From a virus, in IMG/VR virus record IMGVR_UViG_3300042314_000343, positions 1 through 64,000 of that record: a stretch of DNA of 64,000 nucleotides. One strand, written 5' to 3'. The notes below the pieces were generated by a model. The model was not told where the DNA came from, did no database searches, and worked only from the letters and a program-made list of their open reading frames with translations. Below, one piece after another: positions 1 through 7,011 of this stretch. Positions within the stretch are counted from its first letter, which is position 1, and each line of letters starts with the position of its first letter. The position numbers were made by a program, and so were the translations under genes.

Positions 1-1
1 A

Positions 2-211
2 ATTGTAGCGGTATTCGCAGCATCAGGACTAACAGTCTTGGGTGCAGGAGCCGTTGTAGGAGTTGACCTATTGTCAGCTGTATTCATGGCTGGTATACTA
101 GGTGTAGCAACTGTTGTAGAAAGACTAGCTAGATCGTTCCTAGACGACGGAAAGTTGACTATGGATGAGATTAACCAGGCTTTTGCTAAAGTAGACAAAA
201 ACGCTAAATAA
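2..211 (+). CDS. Holin, r1t-like (5' end outside window)
   Basis: The C-terminal 69 residues of a small membrane protein are present; the start lies left of the window. A hydrophobic, Gly/Ala-rich segment with the pattern GAGAVVGVDLLSAVFMAG is followed by a second hydrophobic stretch and a charged tail. This fits the r1t-type phage holin family, which forms lesions in the inner membrane to release the endolysin. The endolysin gene is nearby at 4061. Assignment is by pattern only. Confidence 0.72.
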   Translation: MVAVFAASGLTVLGAGAVVGVDLLSAVFMAGILGVATVVERLARSFLDDGKLTMDEINQAFAKVDKNAK

Positions 212-215
212 ATAG

Positions 216-267
216 TTGACAACCCCTTTCTCATTGTGTATACTTTATACATAACAAGAAAGGGGTT
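216..267 (+). promoter_or_regulatory. Sigma70-type promoter inside a 10-bp inverted repeat
   Basis: TTGACA (216-221), a 17-bp spacer, then TATACT (239-244): near-consensus. AACCCCTTTC (221-230) and GAAAGGGGTT (258-267) form a perfect inverted repeat with a 27-base loop that brackets the -10. The right arm also supplies the AAGGGG ribosome binding site of the next gene. It may be an operator, a leader hairpin, or both. Confidence 0.75.
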
Positions 268-272
268 TTCAC

Positions 273-479
273 ATGGAAAGCACAACAGACAACGACAAAA
301 GCATTTTTGAAGAGTATGAGTTTGCTGCTTGGATTAGATCTGGTATTCAGAAGGGTTGGATATCAGAGCCTTTTTGCAACACCCATGATGGCGACCCATA
401 TATGACTGAAGAAGAAGAAAAAGAGTGGGAAGATGGCGGAGACCCATGTTGTCACGTTATCAAGCTACTAAATTACTAA
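273..479 (+). CDS. Conserved small actinophage protein
   Basis: 68 acidic residues with no recognised enzymatic motif. Features include AAWIRSGIQKGWISEPFC near the N-terminus, a Glu-rich stretch and GGDPCCHV near the end. I recall similar short proteins (GWISEPxCxTHDG...GGDPC) in many actinophages, function unknown. The conserved Cys and His residues would allow metal binding. AAGGGG lies 8 bases before ATG, and the gene is driven by the strong promoter just upstream. It probably shares a transcript with the protease that follows 13 bp later. Confidence 0.7.
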   Translation: MESTTDNDKSIFEEYEFAAWIRSGIQKGWISEPFCNTHDGDPYMTEEEEKEWEDGGDPCCHVIKLLNY

Positions 480-492
480 TAGAAAGATTATA

Positions 493-1278
493 ATGAGCAT
501 TAAAAAGCTAATCGCAGCAGCAGGAATTGTATCACTAGCATTCTTGGCAACACCAGCAGTTGCCCAACCAACTCAAAAATCAATTGCAATTATTGATGCA
601 AACTTTGAAAGTTCACTTATTTCTGGTGACGTAGTAGATGTTTGTGTTATGGGTGATGTGCTATGTAGCGTAGTAACTAAGCCAAAGAATGCTTCTCAGT
701 ATGAGGCATACAACCACGGCACAATTATGGCAGACATTGTTCGTGCCAACAACCCAACTGCAAAGATCATTCTTATTAGAGCATCAACGAACACTGTTGG
801 CTTTGTCAATGGTCACGGTCTAGATGCTGCCTTGAACTGGATTGTAGCCAATAGAGCTGCACACAACATTGTAAGCGTATCATTCTCCTACAACTCTGGT
901 GACGGAAAGACGTGTCTGCCATCAACTCCAGGCAAGGATGCCAAGGCAGCTCACGCAGACATCGTTTCTGACATCAGTGGTCTATTGCAAAATGGTACCA
1001 AGTTCTTTGCAGCTGCAGGAAACAACGGGGCATCAAAGAATTACCTAGACTATCCAGCATGCATTAGCGAGACAGTCTCCGTAGGGTCTACTCTGTATCC
1101 AACAACAAGAAAGCTTGCTGACGTGTTTGTATCTGGCAACACCTATACAAGCGAACGCCTAACTTCGGCTAGCAAGACTTCATCTAATGCTGGAGTTATT
1201 GGGCTTGGATTGCCAGAAAGGGTTCGTGTTGGCAACACAACTTCTGTCGCAACTGCTATAATTGCAGCTAAGAATTAA
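493..1278 (+). CDS. Secreted subtilisin-like (S8) serine protease
   Basis: A 261-residue protein with a clear N-terminal signal peptide (basic residues, hydrophobic core, cleavage near AVAQ at 24). The S8 catalytic pattern is visible in order: Asp35 in AIIDANF, His75 in NHGT, oxyanion Asn177 in AAAGNNG, and Ser251 in NTTSVATA. Four cysteines (51, 58, 141, 190) could form disulfides. It is short for a subtilisin and has no obvious propeptide. Such a protein would act outside the membrane, on host surface proteins or on a virion protein. A secreted protease beside lysis genes is uncommon in phages. Confidence 0.88.
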   Translation: MSIKKLIAAAGIVSLAFLATPAVAQPTQKSIAIIDANFESSLISGDVVDVCVMGDVLCSVVTKPKNASQYEAYNHGTIMADIVRANNPTAKIILIRASTNTVGFVNGHGLDAALNWIVANRAAHNIVSVSFSYNSGDGKTCLPSTPGKDAKAAHADIVSDISGLLQNGTKFFAAAGNNGASKNYLDYPACISETVSVGSTLYPTTRKLADVFVSGNTYTSERLTSASKTSSNAGVIGLGLPERVRVGNTTSVATAIIAAKN

Positions 1279-1332
1279 ATAGAGATTGGCGGAGACCAGG
1301 TCCCTGTAACACGAAAGTGTAGATCAGACCCC

Positions 1333-1353
1333 TCTCAGGTAAACTATAGATAG
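1333..1353 (+). promoter_or_regulatory. Possible promoter of the tRNA cluster
   Basis: AGGTAAACTATAG contains a TAAACT -10 preceded by GG, like the sequence before 52737. It lies about 40 bases upstream of the first tRNA. A GGTC...GACC structure with an ACAC-GAAA-GTGT hairpin (about 1300-1332) precedes it. Confidence 0.35.
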
Positions 1354-1389
1354 CCTGACACTTAGTCCCAGTGCGTCAAGGGACACCAT

Positions 1390-1461
1390 TGACCATTAGC
1401 TCAACGGCAGAGCAGAGAGCTGTTAACTCTAAGGTTCCTGGTTCGAATCCAGGATGGTCAG
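1390..1461 (+). tRNA. tRNA-Asn (GTT)
   Basis: Cloverleaf with acceptor TGACCAT/ATGGTCA, anticodon loop CTGTTAA and T arm GGTTCGAATCC. No CCA is encoded, so the 3' end must be completed by the host nucleotidyltransferase. Confidence 0.93.
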
Positions 1462-1515
1462 CTAATGGTGTGGTCCATACCACTCCCACGGGTATTGGGA
1501 TAAAAATGGACACCA

Positions 1516-1586
1516 GCGGATATTGCATAAAGGTAGTGCTTCAGTCTTCCAAACTGATGGTGAGAGTTCGATTCTCTCTATCCGCT
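1516..1586 (+). tRNA. tRNA-Gly (TCC)
   Basis: Acceptor GCGGATA/TATCCGC, anticodon stem TCAGT/ACTGA with loop CTTCCAA, T arm AGTTCGATT. It reads GGA (and GGG) codons, which are frequent in the window's genes. Confidence 0.93.
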
Positions 1587-1760
1587 CTATAGGCTAATCA
1601 CCTATACGTGTACAAGTGCACGTAAAAATTCAACACTTGTTGCTGTCCAGGCAGTAGTTACTCTGGCGTGTAGGTAATCTCACGATATAGGTTCGGGGTT
1701 GGTCACCCGTCTTAGGAAACGACTCAGGGATATGGATCTGATTAATCTGATATCCCACTT

Positions 1761-1828
1761 GAACAGATGGTGTAATAGGCAACACGGCGTTGATCAGCCA
1801 GTTAGAGGTTCGACTCCTCTTCTGTTCA
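1761..1828 (+). tRNA. tRNA-like, possible tRNA-Ile (GAT) with shortened anticodon arm
   Basis: A good acceptor (GAACAGA/TCTGTTC), D arm (GTGT/ACAC with GG and A21) and T arm (AGAGG/CCTCT, loop TTCGACT) are present. The anticodon arm is about 5 bases too short: only GGC/GCC pair around GTTGATCA. If U33 precedes GAT it would read Ile codons, but base 37 would then be C. It is either a degenerate tRNA or an unusual functional one. Confidence 0.5.
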
Positions 1829-1919
1829 CAAACAGCAGCTTCCTTCTGGAATGGGAGTTCTCGCTTCACTACGAAGTTGCTGGGGGATAGCCTTGCTGCG
1901 GAAGGGTTATCTCTAATAA

Positions 1920-1984
1920 GGGTTGTATGGTAACTGGAAGCACTCCAGGTGAAGCCATGTCAAACGGTGCAAATCCGACAACCC
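1920..1984 (+). ncRNA. tRNA-like structure 1 (degenerate tRNA?)
   Basis: An acceptor-like stem GGGTTGT/ACAACCC is extended by one more pair. Inside lie a CTGGA/TCCAG hairpin and a T-arm-like CGG-TGCAAAT-CCG with only 3 pairs. No acceptable anticodon arm is found. It may be a decayed tRNA or a structured spacer. Confidence 0.35.
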
Positions 1985-1987
1985 TAC

Positions 1988-2063
1988 GATTCTCGCTAGA
2001 GACGGGTATGTATGTGCCCACTCATGTGCCTCTACTGCCAGTCACAAAGTCTGGCCGAGAATC
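1988..2063 (+). ncRNA. tRNA-like structure 2 (degenerate tRNA?)
   Basis: The ends pair perfectly over 8 bp (GATTCTCG/CGAGAATC). Internal hairpins are GGGTA/TGCCC and a 3' arm GCCAG/C-T-GGC with a 9-base loop in the T-arm position. No canonical anticodon arm is found. It ends 4 bases before tRNA-Asp, so it belongs to the same precursor. Confidence 0.35.
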
Positions 2064-2067
2064 CCAT

Positions 2068-2140
2068 GTCTTGGTGGCCTAGCGGTTAAGGCACCTGGTT
2101 GTCAGCCAGGGGATCGTGGGTTCGAATCCCATCCAGGACG
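2068..2140 (+). tRNA. tRNA-Asp (GTC)
   Basis: Acceptor GTCTTGG/CCAGGAC, anticodon stem CCTGG/CCAGG with loop TTGTCAG, T arm GTGGG/CCCAT with loop TTCGAAT. Discriminator G, as expected for Asp. Confidence 0.95.
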
Positions 2141-2158
2141 CAAACACACGTGAAAGTG

Positions 2159-2167
2159 TGCTATAAT
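2159..2167 (+). promoter_or_regulatory. Extended -10 promoter, leaderless for 2173
   Basis: TGCTATAAT with 5 bases between TATAAT and ATG, so transcription should start at or next to the start codon. There is no Shine-Dalgarno sequence. Confidence 0.6.
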
Positions 2168-2172
2168 TAAAT

Positions 2173-2517
2173 ATGGCTTATAAAAACATAGAAGATAAAA
2201 AAGCATATGATAATGCTTATCGTGAGAAAAATAAAGAAGCTCTTAGAGAAAAGTCTAGGCTTTATCGTAGAGAACTAAAAAGAATTGTTCTTGAAAGATA
2301 TGGAAATGCTTGTAATTTTTGTGGGTATGGAGACATTCGTGCACTACAAATAGATCATATAAACAATAATGGTGCAGAAGAAAGAAAGTCTCTTGGTGGC
2401 CAAAATGTTTCTGGGTGGAGATTTTATCAATATCTAGTGGCAAATAATTTACCAGATGGCTATCAGACTCTTTGTGCCAACTGTAACATGATTAAGCAAT
2501 TGGGAGAAGATTTCTAG
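2173..2517 (+). CDS. HNH-type endonuclease (homing-like)
   Basis: 114 residues. A highly charged N-terminal helix is followed by a zinc-bound HNH fold: CNFC (47-50), the catalytic-type IDHINNNG (60-67) and CANC (101-104). The family cuts DNA, often as free-standing homing endonucleases. It sits between tRNA-Asp and tRNA-Glu, and its stop codon shares a base with tRNA-Glu, consistent with a mobile insertion in a tRNA cluster. The mRNA is probably leaderless. Confidence 0.82.
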   Translation: MAYKNIEDKKAYDNAYREKNKEALREKSRLYRRELKRIVLERYGNACNFCGYGDIRALQIDHINNNGAEERKSLGGQNVSGWRFYQYLVANNLPDGYQTLCANCNMIKQLGEDF

Positions 2518-2589
2518 GTCCGTTGGAGTAGTGGTTATCTCGTCTGCCTTTCACGCAGAAGACCACGGGTTCGAATCCCGTACGGACTG
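2517..2589 (+). tRNA. tRNA-Glu (TTC)
   Basis: Acceptor GGTCCGT/ACGGACT (G-T closing pair), anticodon stem TCTGC/GCAGA with loop CTTTCAC, T arm ACGGG/CCCGT. The first base is the last base of the HNH gene's stop codon. Confidence 0.93.
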
Positions 2590-2596
2590 CTATAAT
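2588..2596 (+). promoter_or_regulatory. Extended -10 promoter for tRNA-Tyr
   Basis: TGCTATAAT; the predicted start lies about 2-3 bases before the mature tRNA-Tyr 5' end. It overlaps the 3' end of tRNA-Glu. Confidence 0.6.
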
Positions 2597-2605
2597 TAAA
2601 CATAG

Positions 2606-2682
2606 CCCATGGCTGCTGGGACAGAGACGGGACTGTAAATCCTGTGCCGTTGGCTAGCGAAGTTCGATTCTTCGACATGGGA
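2606..2682 (+). tRNA. tRNA-Tyr (GTA)
   Basis: Anticodon stem CGGGA/TCCTG with loop CTGTAAA, a medium variable arm, and T arm CGAAG/CTTCG with loop TTCGATT. The acceptor CCCATG/CATGGG has a mismatch at 7:66 and starts with C, which is unusual, so the exact 5' end is less certain than the anticodon. Confidence 0.85.
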
Positions 2683-2700
2683 CAAAACATAAGGAGTGTT

Positions 2701-3282
2701 ATGACTAACAAGATAAAGGTAGTAGAAAATCTCATCAGCGATGAGGATAGAAAATTAGCAATTGATTTGATTGACATGCTTGTTGACAACGGTGGGCAGA
2801 ATTCTATCGTAGGCCAAAGCCAGGATCCAGCTGCTCAGATACAGCATGCCAGGCACGTCTTTACTGACCCAGAATATCCAGAGGTGCCATACCTTGTAAA
2901 AAAGTATCACGCCAAGATCCAGGAAGCCGATGAGGCATACAAAGATACATTTCCTCACAGCGTCATTCTAGTCAGGTATGACATTGGTGGAGAGCTAGAG
3001 CTTCACAACGATTTTGAGAACTATGATCCATGCAGAGAATGCACCCACGCAAATGCAATGTATTTGAATGATGGCTACGAGGGTGGAGACATTTATTTCC
3101 CAGAAGTTGATGTGCAGATTCACCCATCTGCTGGCACACTAGTATACTTTCCTCAGACCAGCGTAAAGGAGGACCACTCTGATATGACACATGGGGTTAC
3201 TCCAATTACTTCTGGTACAAAGTATCTAATTAACTTTTGCATCACTACCAATAAAGATCTTGTAGTCCCAGCACTACGATAG
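2701..3282 (+). CDS. Prolyl-4-hydroxylase-like Fe(II)/2-oxoglutarate oxygenase
   Basis: 193 residues, starting at the ATG that follows AAGGAG. The double-stranded beta-helix iron site is visible: H102-x-D104 in LHNDFE and distal H164 in DMTHGV, with K174 in GTKYLINF in place to bind 2-oxoglutarate as in prolyl 4-hydroxylases. GGDIYFPE is also typical of the P4H branch. The substrate is not given by sequence. Collagen-like phage fibres at 10415 and 44683 are plausible targets; nucleic acid or host protein targets cannot be excluded. Confidence 0.8.
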   Translation: MTNKIKVVENLISDEDRKLAIDLIDMLVDNGGQNSIVGQSQDPAAQIQHARHVFTDPEYPEVPYLVKKYHAKIQEADEAYKDTFPHSVILVRYDIGGELELHNDFENYDPCRECTHANAMYLNDGYEGGDIYFPEVDVQIHPSAGTLVYFPQTSVKEDHSDMTHGVTPITSGTKYLINFCITTNKDLVVPALR

Positions 3283-3312
3283 TTTAAACTATTAACAAAC
3301 AATTCCAGTCAA

Positions 3313-3321
3313 TGATATAAT
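3313..3321 (+). promoter_or_regulatory. Extended -10 promoter for the exonuclease gene
   Basis: TGATATAAT. Transcription would start near 3329, one base before a mini-ORF (ATGTCTTTATGA) whose stop overlaps the exonuclease ATG, which may couple translation. Confidence 0.55.
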
Positions 3322-3337
3322 GTAAGGATATGTCTTT

Positions 3338-3937
3338 ATGACAGAAGAAGAAAGAAAAGATATGATTACTTATATTGGCCTAGACGGAGAAATGTCTGGG
3401 ACAGAAATCAACGACGGCCACAAGCTTATTCAAATAGGCATGGCTAAGTTTGACGAAGATGGAATGACCTCAATTGGTACACTTCTAAATCCTGGAGCAA
3501 TGGCCTGGTCTGAGCAGGCAGAAGAGGTGCACCAGTTTTCAAGAGATTACATTGAGAAGAATGGTGAGGACCCTGCCATGGTAGATCAAGCACTAGCTAA
3601 CTGGGCAAATCCAACACCACACCGCAGAGACTTTGTTATGGTTGGATTCAACGTAGGCTCATTTGATAGAGCCTTCGTAGCACAATCTTTGCCAATTCTA
3701 TTTAGCAAGTTCTCAAGAAGAAGCGTTGACCTCAACTCACTAATCTTTATGATGTCAGAAACTAACTCACAGTTTGAAAGAATAAAGAAAGATGCTAAGG
3801 ACTATGCCTTTAAGATGATGGAAGGTATGTTTGAGGGTTTTCAGAACAGGCAACACGATGCAGAGTATGATGCGGTAATGTCGCTATACTGCTTTGAGTA
3901 TCTACGTGGGTTGCTTGACTCAAAAACAACAGTTTGA
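3338..3937 (+). CDS. DEDDh-family 3'-5' exonuclease / RNase
   Basis: 199 residues with the DnaQ-like exonuclease motifs in order: D16-x-E18 in GLDGEMSG, D110 in GFNVGSFDRAF, and H173/D178 in QHDAEYDAV. The family removes nucleotides from DNA or RNA 3' ends with two metal ions. It stands alone, so it is either a proofreading subunit, an oligoribonuclease-like enzyme or a nucleotide scavenger. A second start at ATG 3362 (MITYIGL) has a better purine-rich ribosome binding site and would remove only 8 residues. Confidence 0.83.
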   Translation: MTEEERKDMITYIGLDGEMSGTEINDGHKLIQIGMAKFDEDGMTSIGTLLNPGAMAWSEQAEEVHQFSRDYIEKNGEDPAMVDQALANWANPTPHRRDFVMVGFNVGSFDRAFVAQSLPILFSKFSRRSVDLNSLIFMMSETNSQFERIKKDAKDYAFKMMEGMFEGFQNRQHDAEYDAVMSLYCFEYLRGLLDSKTTV

Positions 3938-3943
3938 TATAAT
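3935..3943 (+). promoter_or_regulatory. Extended -10 promoter for tRNA-Thr
   Basis: TGATATAAT overlapping the exonuclease stop codon; the predicted start is within two bases of the tRNA-Thr 5' end. Confidence 0.6.
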
Positions 3944-3951
3944 AGATACAC

Positions 3952-4025
3952 GCTCTCTTAGCTCAGTTGGCCAGAGCATCGCACTTGTAATGCGAGGGTC
4001 GTCAGTTCGAATCTGACAGGGAGCT
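3952..4025 (+). tRNA. tRNA-Thr (TGT)
   Basis: Acceptor GCTCTCT/AGGGAGC, anticodon stem CGCA/TGCG with loop CTTGTAA, T arm TCAGTTCGAATCTGA. It reads ACA, a common Thr codon in the collagen-like genes. Confidence 0.95.
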
Positions 4026-4028
4026 CTA

Positions 4029-4037
4029 TGATATAAT
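4029..4037 (+). promoter_or_regulatory. Extended -10 promoter for the endolysin
   Basis: TGATATAAT 23 bp before the endolysin ATG; this one has a normal leader with AGGAG at 4050-4054. Confidence 0.6.
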
Positions 4038-4060
4038 TTAATAAAGATTAGGAGTCATTA

Positions 4061-4864
4061 ATGAAAGCACAGTTTCCAATTGACGGAGTTCCAGGAAAAG
4101 CTTGGAAAGTCAAGAGCAAGATGGGTTGGAGAATCCACCCAGTAAAGAATGAAAAGAAGCACCACAACGGTACCGATATTATCCCTGGTAGCATTAAGGG
4201 CAAGGTATACATTGAGGCTGCATTTGATGGCAAGGTTATGTATGCTGGTCCATCTAAGGCAAAGAAAGCTAATGGAGAGCCAGACGGCTTTGGCTACTAT
4301 GTAAAGATTGCATCTCAGATTAATGGTGAGTGGTACAGCCACCTATATGCTCACCTAGACAAGGGAAGCCTACAAGTAAAGACTGGACAGAAGGTAACTG
4401 CTGGAACCGTTCTTGGCGTAATGGGAACAACTGGTATGTCTACTGGAGTTCACCTACACTGGGAGATCTGGAAGGGCAAGGACCACGGCTGGTCTGCAGA
4501 TGGCAAGGGATTCGTAGAGCCAATTGAGTTTACGAAGTCTGTAATCGCCGCACAGAAGGCCGCAGGGTATGCTAAAGAGGCTACTCCAGAAGATGCACCA
4601 GTTGCAGATGATGGAATTAAGCCAGCAGCTAAGCCTGCAGTAAAGGCAGCCACAAAGCCTGTAGCCAAGCCAGCTGTAGCCAAGTCTACACCTAAGCCAG
4701 CCGCTAAGGCTGTAGCTAAGGCTAAGACTCACAAGGTTGTTTCTGGAGATACCCTAAGCAAGATTGCAGCCAAGCACGGAACAACCGTAGCTGCCCTGAC
4801 AAAGCTAAACGGTATCAAGAACGCCAACTCCATCTCTGTAGGTCAAGTAATTAAGTTATCATAA
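4061..4864 (+). CDS. Endolysin: M23 metallopeptidase plus LysM domain
   Basis: 267 residues. The N-terminal lysostaphin-type M23 domain shows zinc ligands H35 and D39 (HNGTD) and H133 (HLHWEI), with catalytic H98 (YAHLD). Such enzymes cut peptide crosslinks in peptidoglycan. A Lys/Ala/Pro-rich linker (about 175-220) leads to a LysM wall-binding domain (about 222-267: [17 protein letters not shown]). It has no signal peptide, so export would depend on the holins at either end of this cluster. The stop overlaps the next start (TAATG). Confidence 0.92.
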   Translation: MKAQFPIDGVPGKAWKVKSKMGWRIHPVKNEKKHHNGTDIIPGSIKGKVYIEAAFDGKVMYAGPSKAKKANGEPDGFGYYVKIASQINGEWYSHLYAHLDKGSLQVKTGQKVTAGTVLGVMGTTGMSTGVHLHWEIWKGKDHGWSADGKGFVEPIEFTKSVIAAQKAAGYAKEATPEDAPVADDGIKPAAKPAVKAATKPVAKPAVAKSTPKPAAKAVAKAKTHKVVSGDTLSKIAAKHGTTVAALTKLNGIKNANSISVGQVIKLS

Positions 4865-5040
4865 TGGCACTCTACGAATATAAATGTAAAGAATGCGAAC
4901 GTACTGTAACCGTAGCTAGATCAATCTCTGAACCAGAGAGCGTAATGTTTTGCGTAGGTTGCAAACTTCCACTTTCTAGGGTATACTCTTCTGTAGGAGT
5001 TACCTTTAATGGCAGTGGATTCTATTCCACAGATAAGTAG
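4864..5040 (+). CDS. FmdB-family zinc ribbon protein
   Basis: 58 residues beginning [11 protein letters not shown], with a second CVGC pair and a C-terminal FNGSGFYSTD. This is the typical layout of the FmdB/CxxC_CxxC regulatory zinc ribbon, including the xGSGFYxTD tail. The biochemical role is unknown. Translation is coupled to the endolysin by a TAATG overlap. Confidence 0.85.
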   Translation: MALYEYKCKECERTVTVARSISEPESVMFCVGCKLPLSRVYSSVGVTFNGSGFYSTDK

Positions 5041-5046
5041 GATATT

Positions 5047-5289
5047 GTGAAACTAATAACCGATCAAGAGCAGTGGACCCTTACCAACATGGATAGGTGC
5101 GATGCAGAGTGTTCTGCACAGGCATTTGTGAAAGCTGTTGGGGTATCTGGAGAGCTGCTATTCTGTTCCCACCACTACAACAAGATTGTTGATAATGCAG
5201 TTGGCTGGGATAAGCTTGCTAAGTTTGCTTATCAAATTATTGATGAGCGTGAGCGTCTCATTGAAAACAGACTAATAGGAGAAAACTAA
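5047..5289 (+). CDS. DUF7455-like zinc-binding protein
   Basis: 80 residues with a GTG start. DRCDAECSAQAFVK...GELLFCSHHYNK is the DUF7455 signature common in actinobacteria and their phages; the Cys and His residues likely bind zinc. Function is unknown. The stop codon overlaps the next gene's ATG (TAATG). Confidence 0.8.
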   Translation: MKLITDQEQWTLTNMDRCDAECSAQAFVKAVGVSGELLFCSHHYNKIVDNAVGWDKLAKFAYQIIDERERLIENRLIGEN

Positions 5290-5696
5290 TGTATGAATAC
5301 TTTGTTAGAGAAGTGAAGAAAATCGTTGATGGAGACACCATTGACGTTGTGATTGACCTAGGATTCAGCATTCTGTTTGAGTCCAGGGTACGACTAGCTG
5401 GTATTGATACTCCAGAGTCTCGTACTGCAGACAAGATGGAGAAGGCATTGGGACTAGAGTCTAAGAAGTACCTTGAGTCTAGGATTAAGGCTGCAAAGAA
5501 TGTTGTCATTAAGACTGAGAAGCTTGATAGTTCTGAGAAGTATGGTCGCATCCTTGGCTGGATCTATCTTGATGGAGAAGGTAACTCTCTCAATACTGAG
5601 ATGATTGAAAAAGGTTATGCCTGGGGATACCTTGGAGATACCAAGGTCAAGAACTTTGAAGAGCTTGCTGCTAAGCGAGCACAAAGCTCAAATTAG
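5289..5696 (+). CDS. Thermonuclease (SNase) family nuclease
   Basis: 135 residues. The staphylococcal nuclease active site is complete and falls at nearly the same numbering as in the family: D16 (VDGDTI), R35, D40, T41 and E43 (VRLAGIDTPE), and R87 (EKYGRILG). It hydrolyses DNA and RNA with Ca2+. No signal peptide is present, so it should act in the cytoplasm, perhaps degrading host nucleic acid for nucleotide recycling together with the exonuclease at 3338. Confidence 0.92.
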   Translation: MYEYFVREVKKIVDGDTIDVVIDLGFSILFESRVRLAGIDTPESRTADKMEKALGLESKKYLESRIKAAKNVVIKTEKLDSSEKYGRILGWIYLDGEGNSLNTEMIEKGYAWGYLGDTKVKNFEELAAKRAQSSN

Positions 5697-5698
5697 TA

Positions 5699-5704
5699 TA
5701 TAAT
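5699..5704 (+). promoter_or_regulatory. -10 promoter element for 5721
   Basis: GTATATAAT just after the nuclease stop; AGGGG follows as ribosome binding site. Confidence 0.45.
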
Positions 5705-5720
5705 TGTATTAGGGGTAAAT

Positions 5721-6152
5721 ATGGAATATGCTATTGGTTCTGCTGTAACCATCTTAACCCTATTTATATTTTCTAAGTTAGTCAATCTTGGCTCACAGGA
5801 AATTAGACAGGTTAAGATCAGCCACACCCAGTCTACAGTGTTTGAGCTAATTAAGCCAGCATTGCCATACATTGAGGATCTTCCAGAACCTCTGGTCTCT
5901 CAGGCAGCCAACTACGAAAGAAGCACACACCTACGGGTAGTAATTTCTGATGGCGTCGCCTACTGGATTCATAAGAATGGACTTTATTACGGCACCTTTG
6001 TTGATGGAGAACTAGATAAAGAATCTGGAAAACTAGTTGACATGATGGCACTCAGTAAGGTAGAATTAAAGAAGATGTCTTTTATAGTTGACAGACTAAA
6101 CCATGGAGGAGGAAACTTTGATTATCGCAGTACAGGGAACGAAGAGTTTTGA
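5721..6152 (+). CDS. Single-pass membrane protein, unknown
   Basis: 143 residues. An N-terminal transmembrane segment (about 4-23) is followed by a soluble domain with a HLRVVISDGVAYWIHKNGLYYG core. Not recognised. The end overlaps the following gene, whose ribosome binding site lies inside this one. It resembles hypothetical proteins near lysis genes of actinophages, but this is weak. Confidence 0.65.
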   Translation: MEYAIGSAVTILTLFIFSKLVNLGSQEIRQVKISHTQSTVFELIKPALPYIEDLPEPLVSQAANYERSTHLRVVISDGVAYWIHKNGLYYGTFVDGELDKESGKLVDMMALSKVELKKMSFIVDRLNHGGGNFDYRSTGNEEF

Positions 6153-6468
6153 AGACTATTCAGTTTTTATGAATGCAATGGGCAGAGCCTTGTTTCAAAT
6201 TAGTCCAGAAGACAAAGAGGTAAAGGTATTTTCTGCTGGCCCAGTGCGTGTAAACGCAATGGCTAAAGAGTTTGTCAATGTTTCTGAGCAGGGGTTTAGA
6301 GCCAGAGGTCGCAAGATCAAGCTGGTACTCGTTCCCCCAAGTTGGATCGATGACAACCTTCAGAGCATAGACTACTTTGCCTTCTTGTCTTTGCCAAAGG
6401 AGCCATTGTCTCCACAGGCTACGAGGGCTGACGCAAAGTCTGCCAACCTTGGAATTCATCGGTACTAA
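6118..6468 (+). CDS. Possible SLOG/Rossmann-like protein, unknown
   Basis: 116 residues if started at TTG 6118, which has a perfect GAGGAGGA Shine-Dalgarno 5 bases upstream; an in-frame ATG at 6103 lies upstream of that site and is less likely. The LIIAVQGTKSFEDY start and the later AMAKEFVNVSEQ/GRKIKLVLVPPSW pattern suggest an alpha/beta nucleotide-binding fold of the SLOG/DUF2493 type, but this is tentative. Confidence 0.55.
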   Translation: MIIAVQGTKSFEDYSVFMNAMGRALFQISPEDKEVKVFSAGPVRVNAMAKEFVNVSEQGFRARGRKIKLVLVPPSWIDDNLQSIDYFAFLSLPKEPLSPQATRADAKSANLGIHRY

Positions 6469-6508
6469 AACATAATATCCAGTTATAAAAATAAGCTAGG
6501 AGAGTGAA

Positions 6509-6718
6509 ATGAAAATAACTTCACTTGAAAAGATGGAAGAGATTGTAGAAAACAATAGAGCTCTTTCTTGGGACGGCTGGACCGTTCTACAAAACATGAC
6601 CAACATTGACGGATACGCCTCCAGGGAGGGTATCTATTTCAAGGGTAGGTGGATTGTGCAGAAACGCTACAATCTAACTGCTACTGGCTGGGAGATTCCA
6701 AACAAGTTCGTGAGGTAG
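6509..6718 (+). CDS. Small conserved phage protein, unknown
   Basis: 69 residues containing LSWDGWTVLQN and EGIYFKGRWIVQKRYNLT, a likely small beta-rich fold. Good ribosome binding site AGGAG. It lies 3 bp before the whiB-like gene, so the two are co-transcribed. Confidence 0.65.
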   Translation: MKITSLEKMEEIVENNRALSWDGWTVLQNMTNIDGYASREGIYFKGRWIVQKRYNLTATGWEIPNKFVR

Positions 6719-6721
6719 CTC

Positions 6722-7009
6722 ATGGACAAGAATGCTTGGAAAAAGGGAGCAGACTGCCTTGGCATGGATGTTAACTCATTCTTTGATGACTATGAAGAAA
6801 ATCTAGACGTTAGAGAAGAAGTTGACGCTATCTGTGCTGCATGTCCTATAGCAAGGCATTGCTTTGCAGTTGGCGTGTCCCAAAAGGGATGGGGGGTCTG
6901 GGGAGGTGTTTACCTTGAAAACGGTAAGATCTCTCGTGAATTCAGTAAACATAGAACAAAGGCCCAGTGGGCAAGCAAGTGGCAACAGCTTACAATGGAC
7001 AAGGGGTAA
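6722..7009 (+). CDS. WhiB-like Fe-S transcription factor
   Basis: 95 residues with the four cluster-binding cysteines C12, C38, C41 and C47 (C-x25-C-x2-C-x5-C) and the GVWGG turn at the family position, followed by a basic tail. WhiB-like proteins are confined to actinobacteria and their phages. They bind a 4Fe-4S cluster and sigma factor region 4 to adjust transcription; phage TM4 WhiB represses host whiB2. It is the strongest host indicator here and a candidate regulator of phage or host promoters. Confidence 0.92.
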   Translation: MDKNAWKKGADCLGMDVNSFFDDYEENLDVREEVDAICAACPIARHCFAVGVSQKGWGVWGGVYLENGKISREFSKHRTKAQWASKWQQLTMDKG

Positions 7010-7011
7010 TC

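Noticed and set aside
1371-1592. Plus-strand reading frame across the tRNA-Asn and tRNA-Gly genes
   Set aside because: It is made of tRNA sequence in translation and has no ribosome binding site.
1630-1869. Minus-strand frame over the tRNA-like region
   Set aside because: Covers structured RNA and no protein-like pattern; the CxxxSNW text comes from antisense tRNA.
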